The notes: generated by a model from the sequence alone, not told the origin. Positions 35,401 to 48,713 are shown, counted from the stretch's first letter. The stretch: DNA of 64,000 nt from Eutypa lata (GCA_022661535.1 JAKULF010000020.1:186001-250000), one strand, 5' to 3'. A program made the numbers and translations.

Positions 35401-38400
35401 AGAGGAGAGCCCTTGTGCATGTTAAGTTCGTCAAGGTGAAAAAGGAATCTCCGGAATTCATGTCCGTCTACGAAGGCATTGAGACCAATATCAATACCGC
35501 TATCTCTACGATCAACCTTGTCGTGACGAGGAAGACGCTCCTCACATTACTAGATTTCATACTTGTCACCTTCACCAACAATGATAATTCTGGAAGCACA
35601 CGGCAGAAACAGATTGTGGATGAAGACGACGAGGAAAATGCTGTGGAGATTGTTGAACCTTCACCTCAACCTTCCCAAACTGAAACAGGCTCCATACGTG
35701 TCAAGGTCGACCTCAAGACTATCCGTATGATATTGAACAATGACGGCATCCGTCTAGCAACACTATCATTCAACCATGCCGATGTTGGTGTGTTCATACT
35801 TGGAAAAACGATGAGGATTGGAGCCAAACTAGGTGACCTGACACTCGTTGATGATGTCAACGTTGGGGCATCCGAGGAGTCAGCATTCCGGCAACTTGTC
35901 ACCATTCAAGGTGACGAGCTGGCAGACTTCCGCTATGAAACATTTGATGCAAGCAACAAAAAGGCATACCCGGGATATGATTCCTCCATATTCCTACGCG
36001 CTGGTTCTATCAAGGTGAACTTCCTCGAGGAGCCTTTCCGAAAGATCATCGATTTCCTAGTGAAGTTTGGAAAGATGCAGGCCATTTACAACTCAGCACG
36101 ACAAGCTGCAGCGAACCAAGCACAGCAACTACAACAGAGTACAGGCAGATTCAAGTTCGACGTGATCGTGAATACCCCTATTATCGTTTTCCCTCGTGAC
36201 CTCACTATAGAGCGCCGGAAACGAGATTTGGTTACGGCATATCTGGGAGAGATTTATGTCCAAAACGAATTTGCGCCGTTGGACGACTCGGAAAATGCGG
36301 AGATTGCTATGAAGCTGTCTGCAGGCATAAGAAACATCAGACTCACATCGCTACTCCATTATCCAAACGGCGAATCGGAAGAACTCGAGATGATCGATCA
36401 TGTCGATCTGGGCTTCAATATCGTATATGCTGAACATAAGCCAGGACGGAAGCGCCCAGACATGGAGATCGAGGGCAGCATGACTGACTTCAACCTTCGA
36501 GTCACGCAATACCAACTCAAATTCCTTATGGAGATTTCCAAGTCTGTCCCAGCCGCCTTTGCAACCGACACAGAGGCCAGAGGAGAGGAAGCAGAACGTG
36601 ATGTGGATGAAGGTACTCTACGTAGAGCGAAAACGATGTCTTCTATCGCATCTGATGCCGACAATCGTTTGATCAATCTCTCTCCTGAGCTTGGGTCCCC
36701 AGAGGACACTTGGACTAAGATCGATCTGGTCTTTAATGTGCACAAGATTGGTCTAGAACTTGTTAACGCCCATGCATATAGACCCGTTGGAGACCTAGAT
36801 GCGGCTAGTCTTTCACGATTCTCTCTGGATGATAGCAAGCTCAAAACTCGGATGCTAGCTGACGGTTCACTCGAGGCCGAGTTTGTCATTCAATCATTCA
36901 CCATACATGATAGTCGAGCAAGAGACGGCAGCAAATTCAGAAAAATCATGACCTCTTCCAACAAGGACGTTCAACAGTTCATGGCGAGCTTTTCTATGTC
37001 TGCAGGGAAAGAGCGAAATATCATTGCGGTGGTTGCTATTGACAGCCCAAGGATCATTTTCGCTCTAGATTATATCTTTGCGATTCAGCATTTCGTCACT
37101 GTCGGTCTACAAGTCGACGATCCTACATCAGCTATGGATGAGATGTCTGAGGAAACTCCCGAAGGCTCCGAAACCGACTCGTTGCAAGTCGCCTGGACTG
37201 GGAAGGATCCTGAGGCCGAGGTAGTCCCCAAACCCCAGTCAGCCAAACAAGATGAAACGAAAACCAGCATTGCCTTCCGCGTTAATATCGTCGACGCCCA
37301 AGTTATTCTGATTGCAAACCCGTTGAGTTCAAGCTCTGAAGCGATTGTATTAGGCACGAAGCAAGTGTTATTATCGCAACAACACGCTTTGACTTTCCAG
37401 GTTTCGGAGGTCGGTATGTTCCTGTGTCGCATGGACAAATTTGATACCTCTCGGCTACGAATCCTTGATGACTTCTCCGTACAAATGTCCATGGACAACT
37501 CCCGACCCAACTTGACAAACATTCACATAGATATTGAGCCATTGGTACTACGGCTATCTCTCCGGGATATCCTCCTTGTGTTGCAGATAATCGGCAAGGC
37601 ATCAGAACTGTCTGAAAATGAGGATGACGCCCCCAAGCCCAGTGCATCCGACCAAAAAGCAAAACAACTTCGCAGCGAGGGAATGAAAGAACGCACGGCT
37701 AGTGGTCGAAGACAATCCACCGTTACGGGGAAGAAAGGTCGAGGAAGCAAGACTATTGGTACTGCCGTCACTCAACGAAGCCGTAGAGAGTCTCATGGAC
37801 CACATGATATTTCAAAGGGTCCTAAACACCACGAAGAACTTACTGCTACGCTAGAGGGTCTCCGTGTCGTGCTAATTGGTGACCTACACGAGTTACCGAT
37901 CTTAGATGTGAGCGTCAAAAACTTCACAGCATCGGCAGCGGACTGGACAAACAATCTCAAGGCAGAGACCGCAATTGATATGTACGTTAACGTGTACAAC
38001 TTTGCTAAGTCTGCTTGGGAACCTCTGCTGGAGCCTTGGCAAGTTGGTGTTGGCATCGCGAGGGAACAAGAGTCCGGAATGATGTCTGTCAACCTGTACT
38101 CGAAAAAGACGTTCGATGTTACTGTCACGACCTCGACGATCGCCTTGGCATCCAAGTCGTTCAACTTCCTAACACAAGATGAAGATGTTCTCGGCAAACC
38201 CCGTGGAATGGAAGCTCCTTATAAGATTCGTAATCACACCGGCTTCAATGTTGTGGTGCAAGCCAAGAGCCAGAGTTCTGAGAACATTTCCCTCAAACTC
38301 GAAGATGGCGAAGAGGCGCCATGGAGCTTCGAGCATTGGGAGAGAATGCGCGAGAATGTCATGTCGGAGAACGCCGCAACGAACAGCGTCTCTATCCAGA

Positions 38401-41400
38401 TTGAAGGGAGTGGCTTTGATACAGTCAAGAACATTCGGGTGAACCGCGAAGGCGAGTTTCTCTACAGCCTACGGCCAAAGACCGACAACACACTACATCG
38501 CTTGCTTGTAGATGTGAGCCTGGGCCCGGACAACATCAAATATGTGACTCTTCGGTCGCCACTTCAAGTGGAGAATCAGACCCAAATCCCGCTCGAACTG
38601 GGTGTGTATGATGTTCAGGAGGGCCACCTGCTCAAGATAGAAAAGATTCCGCCAGGAGAGAGTCGTCCCGCTCCGGTTGCCGCCGCTTTTGTGAAATCAC
38701 TCCTTATCCGACCTGATTCCGGCTTCGGATATGCTTGGTCGTCGGATCATCTCTGGTGGAAGGACCTACTCAAGAGACCAACGCGAACCCTGGTTTGTAA
38801 GGGCGAGAATAACGAACCTTTCTATTTCCAGCTCAATGCGAGCTACGAAAAGACTCATTTCCTTACTGGGTACGTACTCTTTTCTTACTGCACGAGTACA
38901 TTTCTAACATGATTATAGGAACTATCCATACATGCGACTCAAGATATCTCCTCCGATTGTCTTGGAGAATCTTCTTCCATACGATTTCAAGTACCGTATC
39001 TATGATAAGAATGCCAAGAAGGATTGGAGCAATTTCCTCCGAAAAGGTGGCGTTAGTCCCGTTCACATGGTAGAGCTATCACACCTGCTGCTCTTAAGCG
39101 TCGACATGCAGGACACTGTGTACAAGCCCAGCGACTGGTCTATCATCAATCCTGGTGCACAGGAAGACTATCGAAAAGAACACAAGTTAGTATGCAAAGA
39201 CGAAGAGGGCCTCAATCTGAACCTCAAGCTGCATTACTTCAAAATCCCCGACGGCGGCGGTGCCTTCAAGGTCACCGTGTACAGTCCTTATGTTGTACTA
39301 AACAAGACTGGTTTGGATGTTCTCATTCGTGGGAAGCAGTGGTTACAACAAGCTAAGAAGGCCGCGGGCCAGTCCGCGCCCTTAATCGACACTTCAGATC
39401 AACGGAAAGCGTTACCGTACATGTTTTCATATGGGAATGATGACCAACGCAACCGCGCTCTGTTACGGCTTGGCGATTCTGAGTGGAGCAAACCTCAAAG
39501 TTTTGATGCTATTGGAAGTACCACTGATGTCGTCCTCCAGTCAACTAAGAAGGACGCTGAGATCCATGTCGGCATTACGGTTCAGGCCGGAGAAGGGAAA
39601 TACAAGCTAACCAAGGTTGTCACTCTCGCCCCTAGGTTTGTTATCAAGAACAAGATAGGGGAGGAGATCAATATTAGGCAACCAGGATCTCCGGACATCA
39701 TGACTCTACAGCCTGGCAAGTTGCAAGCATTGCACTTCCTCCAGAGGTCCAAAACGAAACAGATGGCTCTGTGTTATCCAGGGGTTAATAGCCAATGGAC
39801 TGCACCTTTCAACATTTCAGACATAGGTACAACTCACGTCAAGATAGCGAAGACCGGGCAACGACAGCGCCTCATTCGTGTGGAGATTTTGATGGAAGAT
39901 GCCACCATATTCTTGCATCTCAGCCTAGAGAGCAAGAATTGGCCTTTCTCGATGCGCAATGAGAGTGATACCGAATTCACTTTCTACCAAGCCAACCCCA
40001 ATGTCATAAAGAACGGTGACGAGGAGGACTACTCTGGGTGGAGGCCAATAAGATACCGTCTACCACCACGTAGCATCATGCCATATGCTTGGGACTTCCC
40101 TTCAGCAAAGAGAAAGGAAATAGTGATCGCCGCTTTCGGCAAAGAGCGATATGTCAAGCTGGCTGAGATTGGCAACCAGGTTCCTATGAAGTTCATAAGC
40201 GGTTCTGGTCAGCAGAAGATCATCGATATCAATGTCGCTGCAGACGGGCCAACCCAGACGTTGATTCTGTCCAACTTCAAGCCAAGCAAGAGTTTATACC
40301 GACAGAAGACGATGACGGGATCAAGCCAGAGTGTTAGCAATACAGGGTTCGAAGCCAAGAAGGTGGAAGATAAAACAATATTCCAGGCCCAGTTGAAGCT
40401 TTCAGGAATTGGTGTTTCTCTCATCAACCAGCAACTAAAAGAATTGGCATATGTCACGTTCCGCGACGTTGAGTTGAAGTATATCGAGTCTGCTCTCCAC
40501 CAGATTGTCGTCACGAATATCAAGTGGATCCAGGTTGACAACCAACTCTACGGTGGTCTCTTCCCTATGATTCTGTATCCGAGTGTTGTGCCCAAGAAGG
40601 CAGAGGAGATTGAGCTCCATCCATCGTTACACGCCCAAGTAATAAGGGTCAAGGATGATAGCTACGGTGTGCTTTACGTGAAATACGCCACCATTTTACT
40701 CCAGCAAATGACTGTCGATCTCGATGAAGACTTCATTTATGCCGTGCTGGATTACTCCAAAATCCCCGGCGCTGCTTGGGAAGAAACCAACGAAGGCAAA
40801 CTGTGCGATGAAGGCCTGGATCTCCCTGAACCTAAACAAGAGCAATCGGGTCAAGATATATACTTCGAAACTCTCAACATACAGCCAATGCAGCTAGATC
40901 TGTCCTTCATGCGCACCGAGCGCGTCAACATCGAAGACAAGACCTCAACGCGTAACCCCATCATGTTCTTCGTCAACGTCTTAACAATGGCCATTGGCAA
41001 CGTCAACGATGCACCTATCCGACTCAACGCCTTACTCCTAGAAAACACACGAGTTACCATCCCCGTCCTAACACAGCTCTTCTCCAACCACTACAGTCAA
41101 GAAGTTCTCTACCAAGTGCACAAGATCATAGGCAGCGCCGATTTCCTCGGCAACCCGGTAGGCCTGTTTAACAGCATCAGCAGCGGCGTGACGGACGCCT
41201 TCTACGAGCCATACCAGGGGCTCATCACGGCCGACAAGCCCGAGGATCTTGGTCTGGGCATCGCCAAGGGCGCCACGAGCTTCGTCAAGAATGCTGTCTA
41301 CGGGTTCTCAGACTCGTTCTCCAAGGTCACGGGAAGCTTCGGCAAGGGCCTCGCGGCCGCCACGCTCGACAAGCAGTTCCAGGACCGCCGGCGCATCACG

Positions 41401-42072
41401 CGCGCCCGCAACCGCCCCAAGCACGCCCTATTCGGCGTCACGGCGGGCGCCAACTCATTCTTCACGTCGGTGGCGTCGGGTCTGGGAGGCGTGGCCCGCA
41501 AGCCCCTCGAGGGCGCAGAGCAGGAGGGCGCAGCTGGTTTCTTCAAGGGCGTAGGCAAGGGCTTCATCGGGCTGGCGACCAAGCCGGCGGTCGGGGTGCT
41601 GGACTTCGCGTCCAACGTGTCGGAAGGGATCCGCAACACCACGACAGTGTTCGACGGGTCGGAGCTGGACCGGGTGCGGCTGACGCGGTTCGTGCCAGCG
41701 GACGGGATCGTGCGGCCGTATAGCCAGCGCGAGGCGCTCGGCCAGTTCTGGCTCAAGCAGGTGGACAACGGCAAGTACTTTAGCGAGCAGTACATCGCGC
41801 ACCTGGAGCTCCCCCGCGAGGACATGGTCGTCATGGTCACGTACAGCCGCATCCTCCTCATCCGGAGCCGCCGCCTCACCACCGAGTGGGACGTCCCCCT
41901 CAAGGACGTCCAGACCATCGCCAAAGAGCGCACCGGCATCAGCGTGGTGTTGCGCGGGGGCACGAATGGGCCGTTCGTCCCGGTTGGGGAGGAGAGCGGG
42001 CGCGCGTTTCTGTATCGTATGATTGCTGTTGCTGTTGAGGAGTTTAATCGTAGGTTTAGGGGTTTGGAATAG
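32427..42072 (+). CDS. VPS13: Vps13, bridge-like lipid transfer protein
   Basis: Vps13 is a rod-like protein that moves bulk phospholipids between membranes at contact sites (ER, vacuole or endosome, mitochondria, peroxisomes, prospore membrane). A 6443-nt exon (32427-38869) and exon 38919-42072 join across a 49-nt intron to give 3198 aa, close to yeast Vps13. The N-terminal chorein domain is clear: it begins MLEGLVAGLLNRFLG and includes the IWSGDVKLRDLQLRKEAL block. Six adaptor-binding (VAB) repeats, each with its key Asn, fall near residues 1935, 2048, 2162, 2275, 2391 and 2494 (RNHTG, ENQTQ, ENLLP, NKTGL, NKIGE, RNESD). The Gly-rich ATG2-C-like region (residues 2890-3050) and the PH-like C terminus with VMVTYSRILLI follow. 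The start is the first ATG of the frame and matches the family start exactly. The C-terminal 350 codons are visibly more GC-rich than the rest. Confidence 0.97.
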
Positions 42073-43542
42073 GGGGTTTTAGTGGGGGAGTGGAGGGGTG
42101 AGTGAGGGGGGTTATGGTATGGAGAGAGAGAGAGAGGGGGGGGGGGGATTGAAAGGGTTGAGGAGAGGTTGTGGTAGAATGAATGAGTTTAAATGAAGGA
42201 AAGAATGGAGGGGTGGATGAAAGTCCGGAAAGCAACAAGCAGTATTACAAAAGAAAAGGAATAACGTTAAAGTTTGGACGCGGACTCGAAAACACAATGG
42301 TACACCATGCCCTACGTGGATGTGGATGCGGACGTGGTGGTGGGTGTCGTTTGTAAGGAGTTTACACATGGATCGAGGCTTGCTTGGTTGGCTGGTTAGT
42401 TGGTTGATTGGATGATATCGTTACTTACTTACTTACTTGTACACATGGTATAGGTTAGAGTAGGTAGGTTAGTTTAGGTTAGGCTGGGCTAGGTTCTTGG
42501 TTTCTTCCTATATACCTACAGTACCTAACTATGTAGCAACGCAATGCATTCTTTTCATTATACCTAGATATGTAGGTGGTTTTGTGGATTGTGTGTGAAG
42601 TGTTCTTGTGTATGTATGTATGTATGTCTTTGTTATATGGTGTTCTTGATATGGTATGGTATGGTGTGTATGGAGTGTATGGGGTGGTGGTGGTGGTGGT
42701 GGTAGTGACATTGATGTGGATAGGGAATGTGGATTCGAAAATCGGATTCGTACCTGGGGAGGGCGGTTCTAGTTATAATGTTAGCCAAAGGAAGAAGGTA
42801 GTTGATATGTGTGGATTTGACGTTGAGGATGCTTGATTGCTCATTGCCGTGTCTGTGTGTGTATGTGTGTACGTACGATGATGGAGTGAGTGAGTGTCTT
42901 TACGATCAGTTATAAGCATCCCAGATGATTGCTTGTCCCTTACAACTGTTACCACTTTACCCAGGGAACGATATTGTATCTACCTATGATTATCAGGGGA
43001 TTCTGAGTAGGTGAGGTTTGCTAGGACGAGGCGCGATGGCTAGAAAAAGGAAAGTTTGTATTCCAACATGACTGACGTCTGTTAGTCGTAGAGACCTGAG
43101 CTGTCGTGATATTCCTGAAAGAAAGAAAGACCTCCCTAGACCCCATCATGCCTATATACAATGGTGGTGTCTATCTCTCAAGTTCTAACCATGACCAATA
43201 CTCCTAAACGCCTATATATATCCATCCATCTATCCATCCAAATGTACCGAGAGTTTAATAAATAACCTTTCAAGGAGTGGTGACTACCGCTAAATCCACA
43301 CAACTTGACGAATATGGTTCATGTCTTGTTTGGTAAGTGGGATTGACCCAAGATGTTGGCATTGCATATAAATCTATATACGCTTATACATAACTATGAA
43401 GCCATATATCATTATGTAGTCCCGTAATCATACAACGTTCTACTTCTATACCAACCAGGGAGAAAGAACTCTGCCTAGCCAACAACCACTGCTTCATTTT
43501 ACAGAACGTGGCACCAGTTGACGACGACGACAACAACACGCA
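42073..43542. other. Spacer between the convergent VPS13 and RRG9 genes
   Basis: No gene is seen. Simple repeats include a GAGA/G run near 42121-42148, ACTT units near 42423, TATG units near 42611, a GGT run near 42680-42703 and TCCA units near 43220. Confidence 0.5.
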
Positions 43543-44799
43543 TCAGAACAAGTTCCCCGACAACTTCCGATGTGGACTTTCGCGCTCCAGCTCATCCCCA
43601 CGCTCCCCCTGTTCTCCAACCCCCTCATTCCCCCCTTGCCCCTCATCCTCCTCCACCACCCTCCGTCGCGGCATATAAGGCCACTCAGTCCTAGGACCCC
43701 GTCTCCTGCCCTCATGCCAACTCGGATCCCTAACGATGCCCTCCTCCCTCCACCTCCGAGGCGGTTTCTTCCCCAGCGCCGCCATCTGCTCCCAGACGCG
43801 CTTTCCCCTGTTAAACCAGCGCTCCTGGCGCCTGGACTCGCCCTCGGCCGTCCCGGGCGCCCACTTCCCCCGCAGGATGCGCCGGATCGCCTCCGCCGAC
43901 ACCTCGAACCGCCGCGCCAGCACCTCCGTCGGGTACTGCGCGGGGAACTGCGCGTGCAGCGCCCGGATCCCGTCCAGCGCGTCCGGCGAGAGCCGCTTGC
44001 GCGGCGCCCAGCCCTCGGGGAACTTCTCGCGGAGCGCGGCCTTCTGGATCTGCCAGTGCTCTTGTTTGGGGGGTCGCCAGGTGGTGGTGGTGGTGGTGGT
44101 GCCTTTTTTTTTTGTTTTTGCGTCTTCGTGTTCGTCGTGTTCGTCGTATTCGTCATATTCCTCGTCTTGCTCCTCCTCCCACCTCCTCCTCTTGCCGCTT
44201 TGCTGTATGCTCTTCTGCCGCTTCGGCTTGTTGCTACTGCTACTGCTACTCTTGTAATCGCTGTGGTTGGAGGAAAATGACTTCTCGGAGCGAGAGCGGG
44301 GTGTTGGTGCGGTGCCGCGTTCGGTAGGTGGGGAACCTCGACTTGCGTTCCGCTGCTGGGGTTTGTAGCTTGCCATTATGGAATCAAGGGCCTCTGGGGA
44401 GAAATCTAAGATCACCCCTTCGCTTTTTGCCCGATCAAGGTCGTCCGCCGAGGTATTGATGGTAGTTGGATTGTTGTTGGCCGATTCTCTCCTCGCCGCC
44501 GCACCGTCGTCGGGTTTCAGCTGATCATCACCTGAGAGGGTTTCGCCCGTTGACTCTTCCGCCGCCGCCGCTGTAGGGGAATCGGACGACTTCCATGCCT
44601 CTTGTGACGAACGTAGAGGTAAAGTGGCGGCGCTGAATGATCTCGCGAGGTAACGGTGTTGCCGTACTTGGGACGAAGCAGTGACAGTTGTCCCGTGCAC
44701 AATGGAACGCGGGACGACGGCAGAACGATGGGATACTTGGAGCCCAGTGAGACTCGAAACAAATATCCGTAGGGATGACGTGCGGCAGGTACACCTCAT
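43543..44799 (-). CDS. RRG9: Rrg9, neugrin-domain mitochondrial protein
   Basis: Rrg9 is needed for respiratory growth and maintenance of mitochondrial DNA in yeast; related neugrin acts at the mitochondrial ribosome. This intronless frame encodes 418 aa. The N terminus is a clear mitochondrial presequence: Arg/Ser-rich, no acids over the first 60 residues, with an ARSFSAA-type cleavage region. The conserved domain covers residues 249-316: WQIQKAALREKFPEGW, RLSPDALDGIR, then a helix-turn-helix-like LARRFEVSAEAIRRILRGKW. Between them lies a long low-complexity linker with Ser, Lys/Arg and Glu/Asp runs. The tail is basic and then acidic. The gene is tail-to-tail with VPS13. The family match is strong over the domain; the linker is much longer than in yeast. 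Confidence 0.88.
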   Translation of the reverse strand: MRCTCRTSSLRIFVSSLTGLQVSHRSAVVPRSIVHGTTVTASSQVRQHRYLARSFSAATLPLRSSQEAWKSSDSPTAAAAEESTGETLSGDDQLKPDDGAAARRESANNNPTTINTSADDLDRAKSEGVILDFSPEALDSIMASYKPQQRNASRGSPPTERGTAPTPRSRSEKSFSSNHSDYKSSSSSSNKPKRQKSIQQSGKRRRWEEEQDEEYDEYDEHDEHEDAKTKKKGTTTTTTTWRPPKQEHWQIQKAALREKFPEGWAPRKRLSPDALDGIRALHAQFPAQYPTEVLARRFEVSAEAIRRILRGKWAPGTAEGESRRQERWFNRGKRVWEQMAALGKKPPRRWREEGIVRDPSWHEGRRRGPRTEWPYMPRRRVVEEDEGQGGNEGVGEQGERGDELERESPHRKLSGNLF

Positions 44800-47243
44800 G
44801 GCAAGCGATTGGTTATTTGTATCTACGGTCTATTGAATTAGGACCTTGGGATGTAAAACCTCGGAATAACTAACTACGATAAAATATAATTTTTCGATTT
44901 ATTTAAGTTCTTGAAGAAAATACGCTACTTAACTAGCGCTGGTGTTTTAGTGGCTTATAAATATGGGGTTTTGGTTCTATGCGTCTTGGCGGACCCCCCT
45001 TTTCGTCGACCACGAATAACTAACAGCATATAGAGCATAGAGGAATGATGTCCTTGGTCCTTGGTTTAGAGATGATACTATGAGTTGTACCTTTTTGCTA
45101 CCATAGAATAAACTTGTCATTATTTGCATTCCTTACATAATATAGCAGGTATGGGCTTGGATGCCGGCGCTACAAGTGAGGGAGAATCTGATATTACGCT
45201 GTTGATTATAGGTTCCACGAATAGATGACTCCTACAACGCCCTGCCCCCGTAGCAATATATTATAATCCTATACATGTGTCCCAGCAAAAGAGCCACTGT
45301 ATTGAGGCTCATATGGTCTACTTTCACTCTCCGGATTACTTGCCATCTATCCATGCTCTCCCAATGTTTTGGCAGTTCCCATTCCTCCAAACCCTGTAGC
45401 ATACTGCGAGGCATGGCACGACCCAAACTCCAAAACTTTGGATATTTACGCCCCAGGAAGTGATAGCCAGAAACTTTCCCTGTAATTATTATCCATATGT
45501 GCTTGAGATGATTTAGTTAAAACGTATAAAGTTGATGGAGTTCGTTAAACAAGACCCGGTTCTTGATTTCTCTGACGTCTTTGGTGCTGTACCGTGTCAC
45601 TAGATAATTACACATGGCGAAAGCTCGAGTAGCTTCCAGTTCGCGCGTCGTGCTGTCGTAGCACTTGTGTTTCCCGTGCCCTTCCAAGTAAAAGGGGGGG
45701 CTCTTTGTTTTGAGGTTTTGAAGCTGTTGTGATCGTATTGATGGTAAAAGTGCTGTTTATATATATTATTAGATTGCTATTTGGTTATGAAGGAAGTCAG
45801 AAGTGAGACTACTCGGAATGTAGAATAACTATCGTAGATATGAACTTTCACATAGGGTTACTAGATGGTAATAATCGGGTGCAGTATATTTAATCAAACA
45901 CCGATTAATAGAAGGTGGCCTACAATATTTTGTGATATAGTTTCGGAAGCAATGCATTACAAAGTCTGTAGTTCACCTATATTATCGTGAAGGCTCAGCT
46001 AACACCTCATGGATAGTGTGCTGAACCGTCTACTACTACAGCTTCATTATTCTTCAAACTGTTCCATTGCTTCCAATAATCCCTAGTCCTGAAAGCCTAA
46101 TGCTATCCATGGTGGAGTAATGTGTATTTGTATAGCTAGATGTGCAGGTATGTATGTTCATATTCCTAATCTCCCTTAATTGCGGTGGAATATTCCAAGA
46201 AGAAACTCCTAGCCGACGAGCCAGCCAGCTTACCCTCCCCTTCTCCTTTCTTTGGAACATTTCAATACTTATTGATACATTTAGAGACACCAGTTCGTAT
46301 TGCAATAGTAGATACAATCGTCACGGGATGCGTTTGTATAGTCATGGTGTGCTTATTATGTGATGCATATCCTTTGGGAAGATGTTGGCTAAGAATATGC
46401 GGGAGAAGCAAGTCAAGCACTTGACGAGGAAAGAGAAAACGAAAAAGGTTAAGGTCAATTCATAAACCCTACGAATGCATCTTCTCTCCCGCAATTCCAA
46501 TCCCTTTGGTAGTAACACATAGATGAAGTAACTATCTCCAGAGGGTCGTTTACTCTTCTTTAAGTTTCTAGCTGCAATTTAATCAACTTCTTCAACATCT
46601 CATGGAAGTGAAAGCTTGATGGAACCAATTGTGTATACAGAAATAGGTATCAGTATGTTCACTTTCTAACTATTGTGAATAGTTGAACAGATAACAAAAT
46701 TTGATTGTATTAAGAGTTATAATTATGCTTCTAAAAGTGACAGTTAACTTGGTATCTGACGCCGAAGATACAATTTCTTCAGCTTCTGGAGTGGTCCAAC
46801 ATTTCTTCTTTTTCTTATCATAGAGACATGGCTGCTATAGACGCCCTACTGATCACTAATCCAAAGAGTGTTGTCCTATCAAAGCTGATCGTGTGTAGCT
46901 ACCCCGGCAAATAATCCGACGATCAAATTTCAACCCCTTTCTCCAACGGGAAGGCGGGCACAACTGACCCAATGGTGCTATAGGTGCGTCGGGGCGTTCT
47001 AGGCGTCATCACTACCTATGTAAGTTAGTATACACGCCTCCAAATTATATACCCTGTGCTGCATTACCTATTTGCGGGTGGACAGCTGAAAGAGGGGTTT
47101 CACAATTGAATTTGTACTACAGTGCGTTTTATCATAGCTATAAGTATACAAGCAGGCAAGCTTCTAATTTCCTGAGGACTCATATTTTCCAATGCCGTAT
47201 TTTCCAGATAGCACAGGTCGTTGAATTCAATTCATCCTACTAA
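44800..47243. promoter_or_regulatory. Upstream region shared by RRG9 and the monooxygenase gene
   Basis: These 2.4 kb between divergent starts show no credible gene; the longest frames are under 90 codons and lack domains. Composition is moderately AT-rich. No repeats of note apart from short poly-G at 45693. Confidence 0.45.
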
Positions 47244-48713
47244 ATGTCTACGTCAGAAAAGGCTCTTCAAGATGCCACAGCGCTCGAAGTTGCCATCATC
47301 GGCGCCGGGATCTCAGGGCTCAATTGCGCGTATCGATTGAAAACCCAGCTCCCGGGCATCGGGTTTACCATCTTCGAAAACCGCGATGACCTCGGCGGGA
47401 CGTGGGATCTCTTCAAGTACCCGGGGGTGCGGTCGGACTCAGACGTCTACACCTACGCGTTCTCTTGGCACTCTTGGCCCTTCCCCCGTCGGTATGCGGA
47501 GGGTTCCCAGATGGTGGAATACCTGCACGATGCGGCGTCGAAACATAACATTCAGCAGCATATCCGATTCCGCCACAAGCTCGTGTCGGCGGATTGGTCT
47601 TCTGAAGAGCGTCGATGGGTGCTCAGGATAACCCATGGTGACCGGGACGAAATCTTCACGGCACGTTTCTTAGTGGTAGGGACGGGATACTGGGACTACC
47701 ACTCTCCCCTGGAAACGAAGATACCGGGCCTCGAGAACTTCAAAGGTAAGATTATTCATCCTCAGTTCTGGCCCGTCGGATACGACTACGCGAACCGAAA
47801 AGTCGCCATCATCGGCAGTGGAGCGACAGCGGTTGCTCTCTTGCCGTCCATGGCGAGAGAAGCAGCGCACGTCACCATGATCCAACGAAGTCCGACATAC
47901 ATAGAGGTCTCGCCGAACAGCCACCACTGGCTACGGAGCTGGTTACCCCCCTTTTCGTGGATCACAGCCTGCGAACCAGTGTACTATATGATGAAGCTGC
48001 ACTTCCTTGTCTTGTTCTGCTTTACTTTCCCTCGTCTCGCGAAATCGGTCTTTCGCCAGCGCGCCACCGGAAGGTTGCCAAGCTGGGTTGAATATGACCC
48101 CCACTTCAACCCGAGGTACTACCCATGGGAGCAGCGCGTGTGCAGGGACCCAGACGGGGAGTTCTTCAAGGTCCTGCACCGGCCGAACGCCAAGGTAGTC
48201 ACGGGCCAGATCGAGACCGTCACCGAGAGCGGTGTCCAGATGCAAGAGGGAGGGCAGGCCATCGATGCCGACATCATCGTCACCGCCACGGGCCTGCGGA
48301 TGAAGATAGGCGCGGACATCGATTTCCGCGTCGACGGGGAACCCGTCTCCTGGCGGAAGCGGTTCATGTGGAACGGGGCGATGCTCGAGGGCCTCCCGAA
48401 CATGGTGTACATGTTTGGCTATACGAACAACGCCTGGACTCTCGGGGCCGACGATACGGCGTGGGTCCTGGTGCGGCTCCTGAAACTCATGCGCGGCAGG
48501 GGGGCTCAGGTGGCGACGCCGCGTATACCGAGAGATGTGGCTGCGATGGGCACGGAGCGTATATGGCCGCTTAGTGCAACGTACGTAGCACAGGTGGAGG
48601 ACGAGTTTCCCGTGTACGGGAAGAGAGGGCCGTGGAGGTCGAGGATGCAACCGACGCTTGATTGGTTGCATGCTCGATGGGGGGATGTGACAACCGGCCT
48701 GGACTTTTCTTGA
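47244..48713 (+). CDS. EthA-like flavin-dependent Baeyer-Villiger monooxygenase
   Basis: It probably inserts oxygen into ketones or oxidises sulfur/nitrogen compounds using FAD, NADPH and O2. The single exon gives 489 aa. The FAD-binding motif is GAGISG at residues 20-25, followed by the GGTW...YPGVRSDSD block. The type I Baeyer-Villiger fingerprint FxGxxxHxxxWP is exact at residues 166-177 (FKGKIIHPQFWP). The NADPH-binding GSGATA lies near residue 190, and VTATGL near residue 350. Order, length and blocks such as PNMVYMFGYTNNAWTL resemble bacterial EthA-type enzymes more than the longer fungal steroid monooxygenases. It has no introns and no biosynthetic neighbours. The ATG is the first in frame. 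Substrate unknown. Confidence 0.9.
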   Translation: MSTSEKALQDATALEVAIIGAGISGLNCAYRLKTQLPGIGFTIFENRDDLGGTWDLFKYPGVRSDSDVYTYAFSWHSWPFPRRYAEGSQMVEYLHDAASKHNIQQHIRFRHKLVSADWSSEERRWVLRITHGDRDEIFTARFLVVGTGYWDYHSPLETKIPGLENFKGKIIHPQFWPVGYDYANRKVAIIGSGATAVALLPSMAREAAHVTMIQRSPTYIEVSPNSHHWLRSWLPPFSWITACEPVYYMMKLHFLVLFCFTFPRLAKSVFRQRATGRLPSWVEYDPHFNPRYYPWEQRVCRDPDGEFFKVLHRPNAKVVTGQIETVTESGVQMQEGGQAIDADIIVTATGLRMKIGADIDFRVDGEPVSWRKRFMWNGAMLEGLPNMVYMFGYTNNAWTLGADDTAWVLVRLLKLMRGRGAQVATPRIPRDVAAMGTERIWPLSATYVAQVEDEFPVYGKRGPWRSRMQPTLDWLHARWGDVTTGLDFS

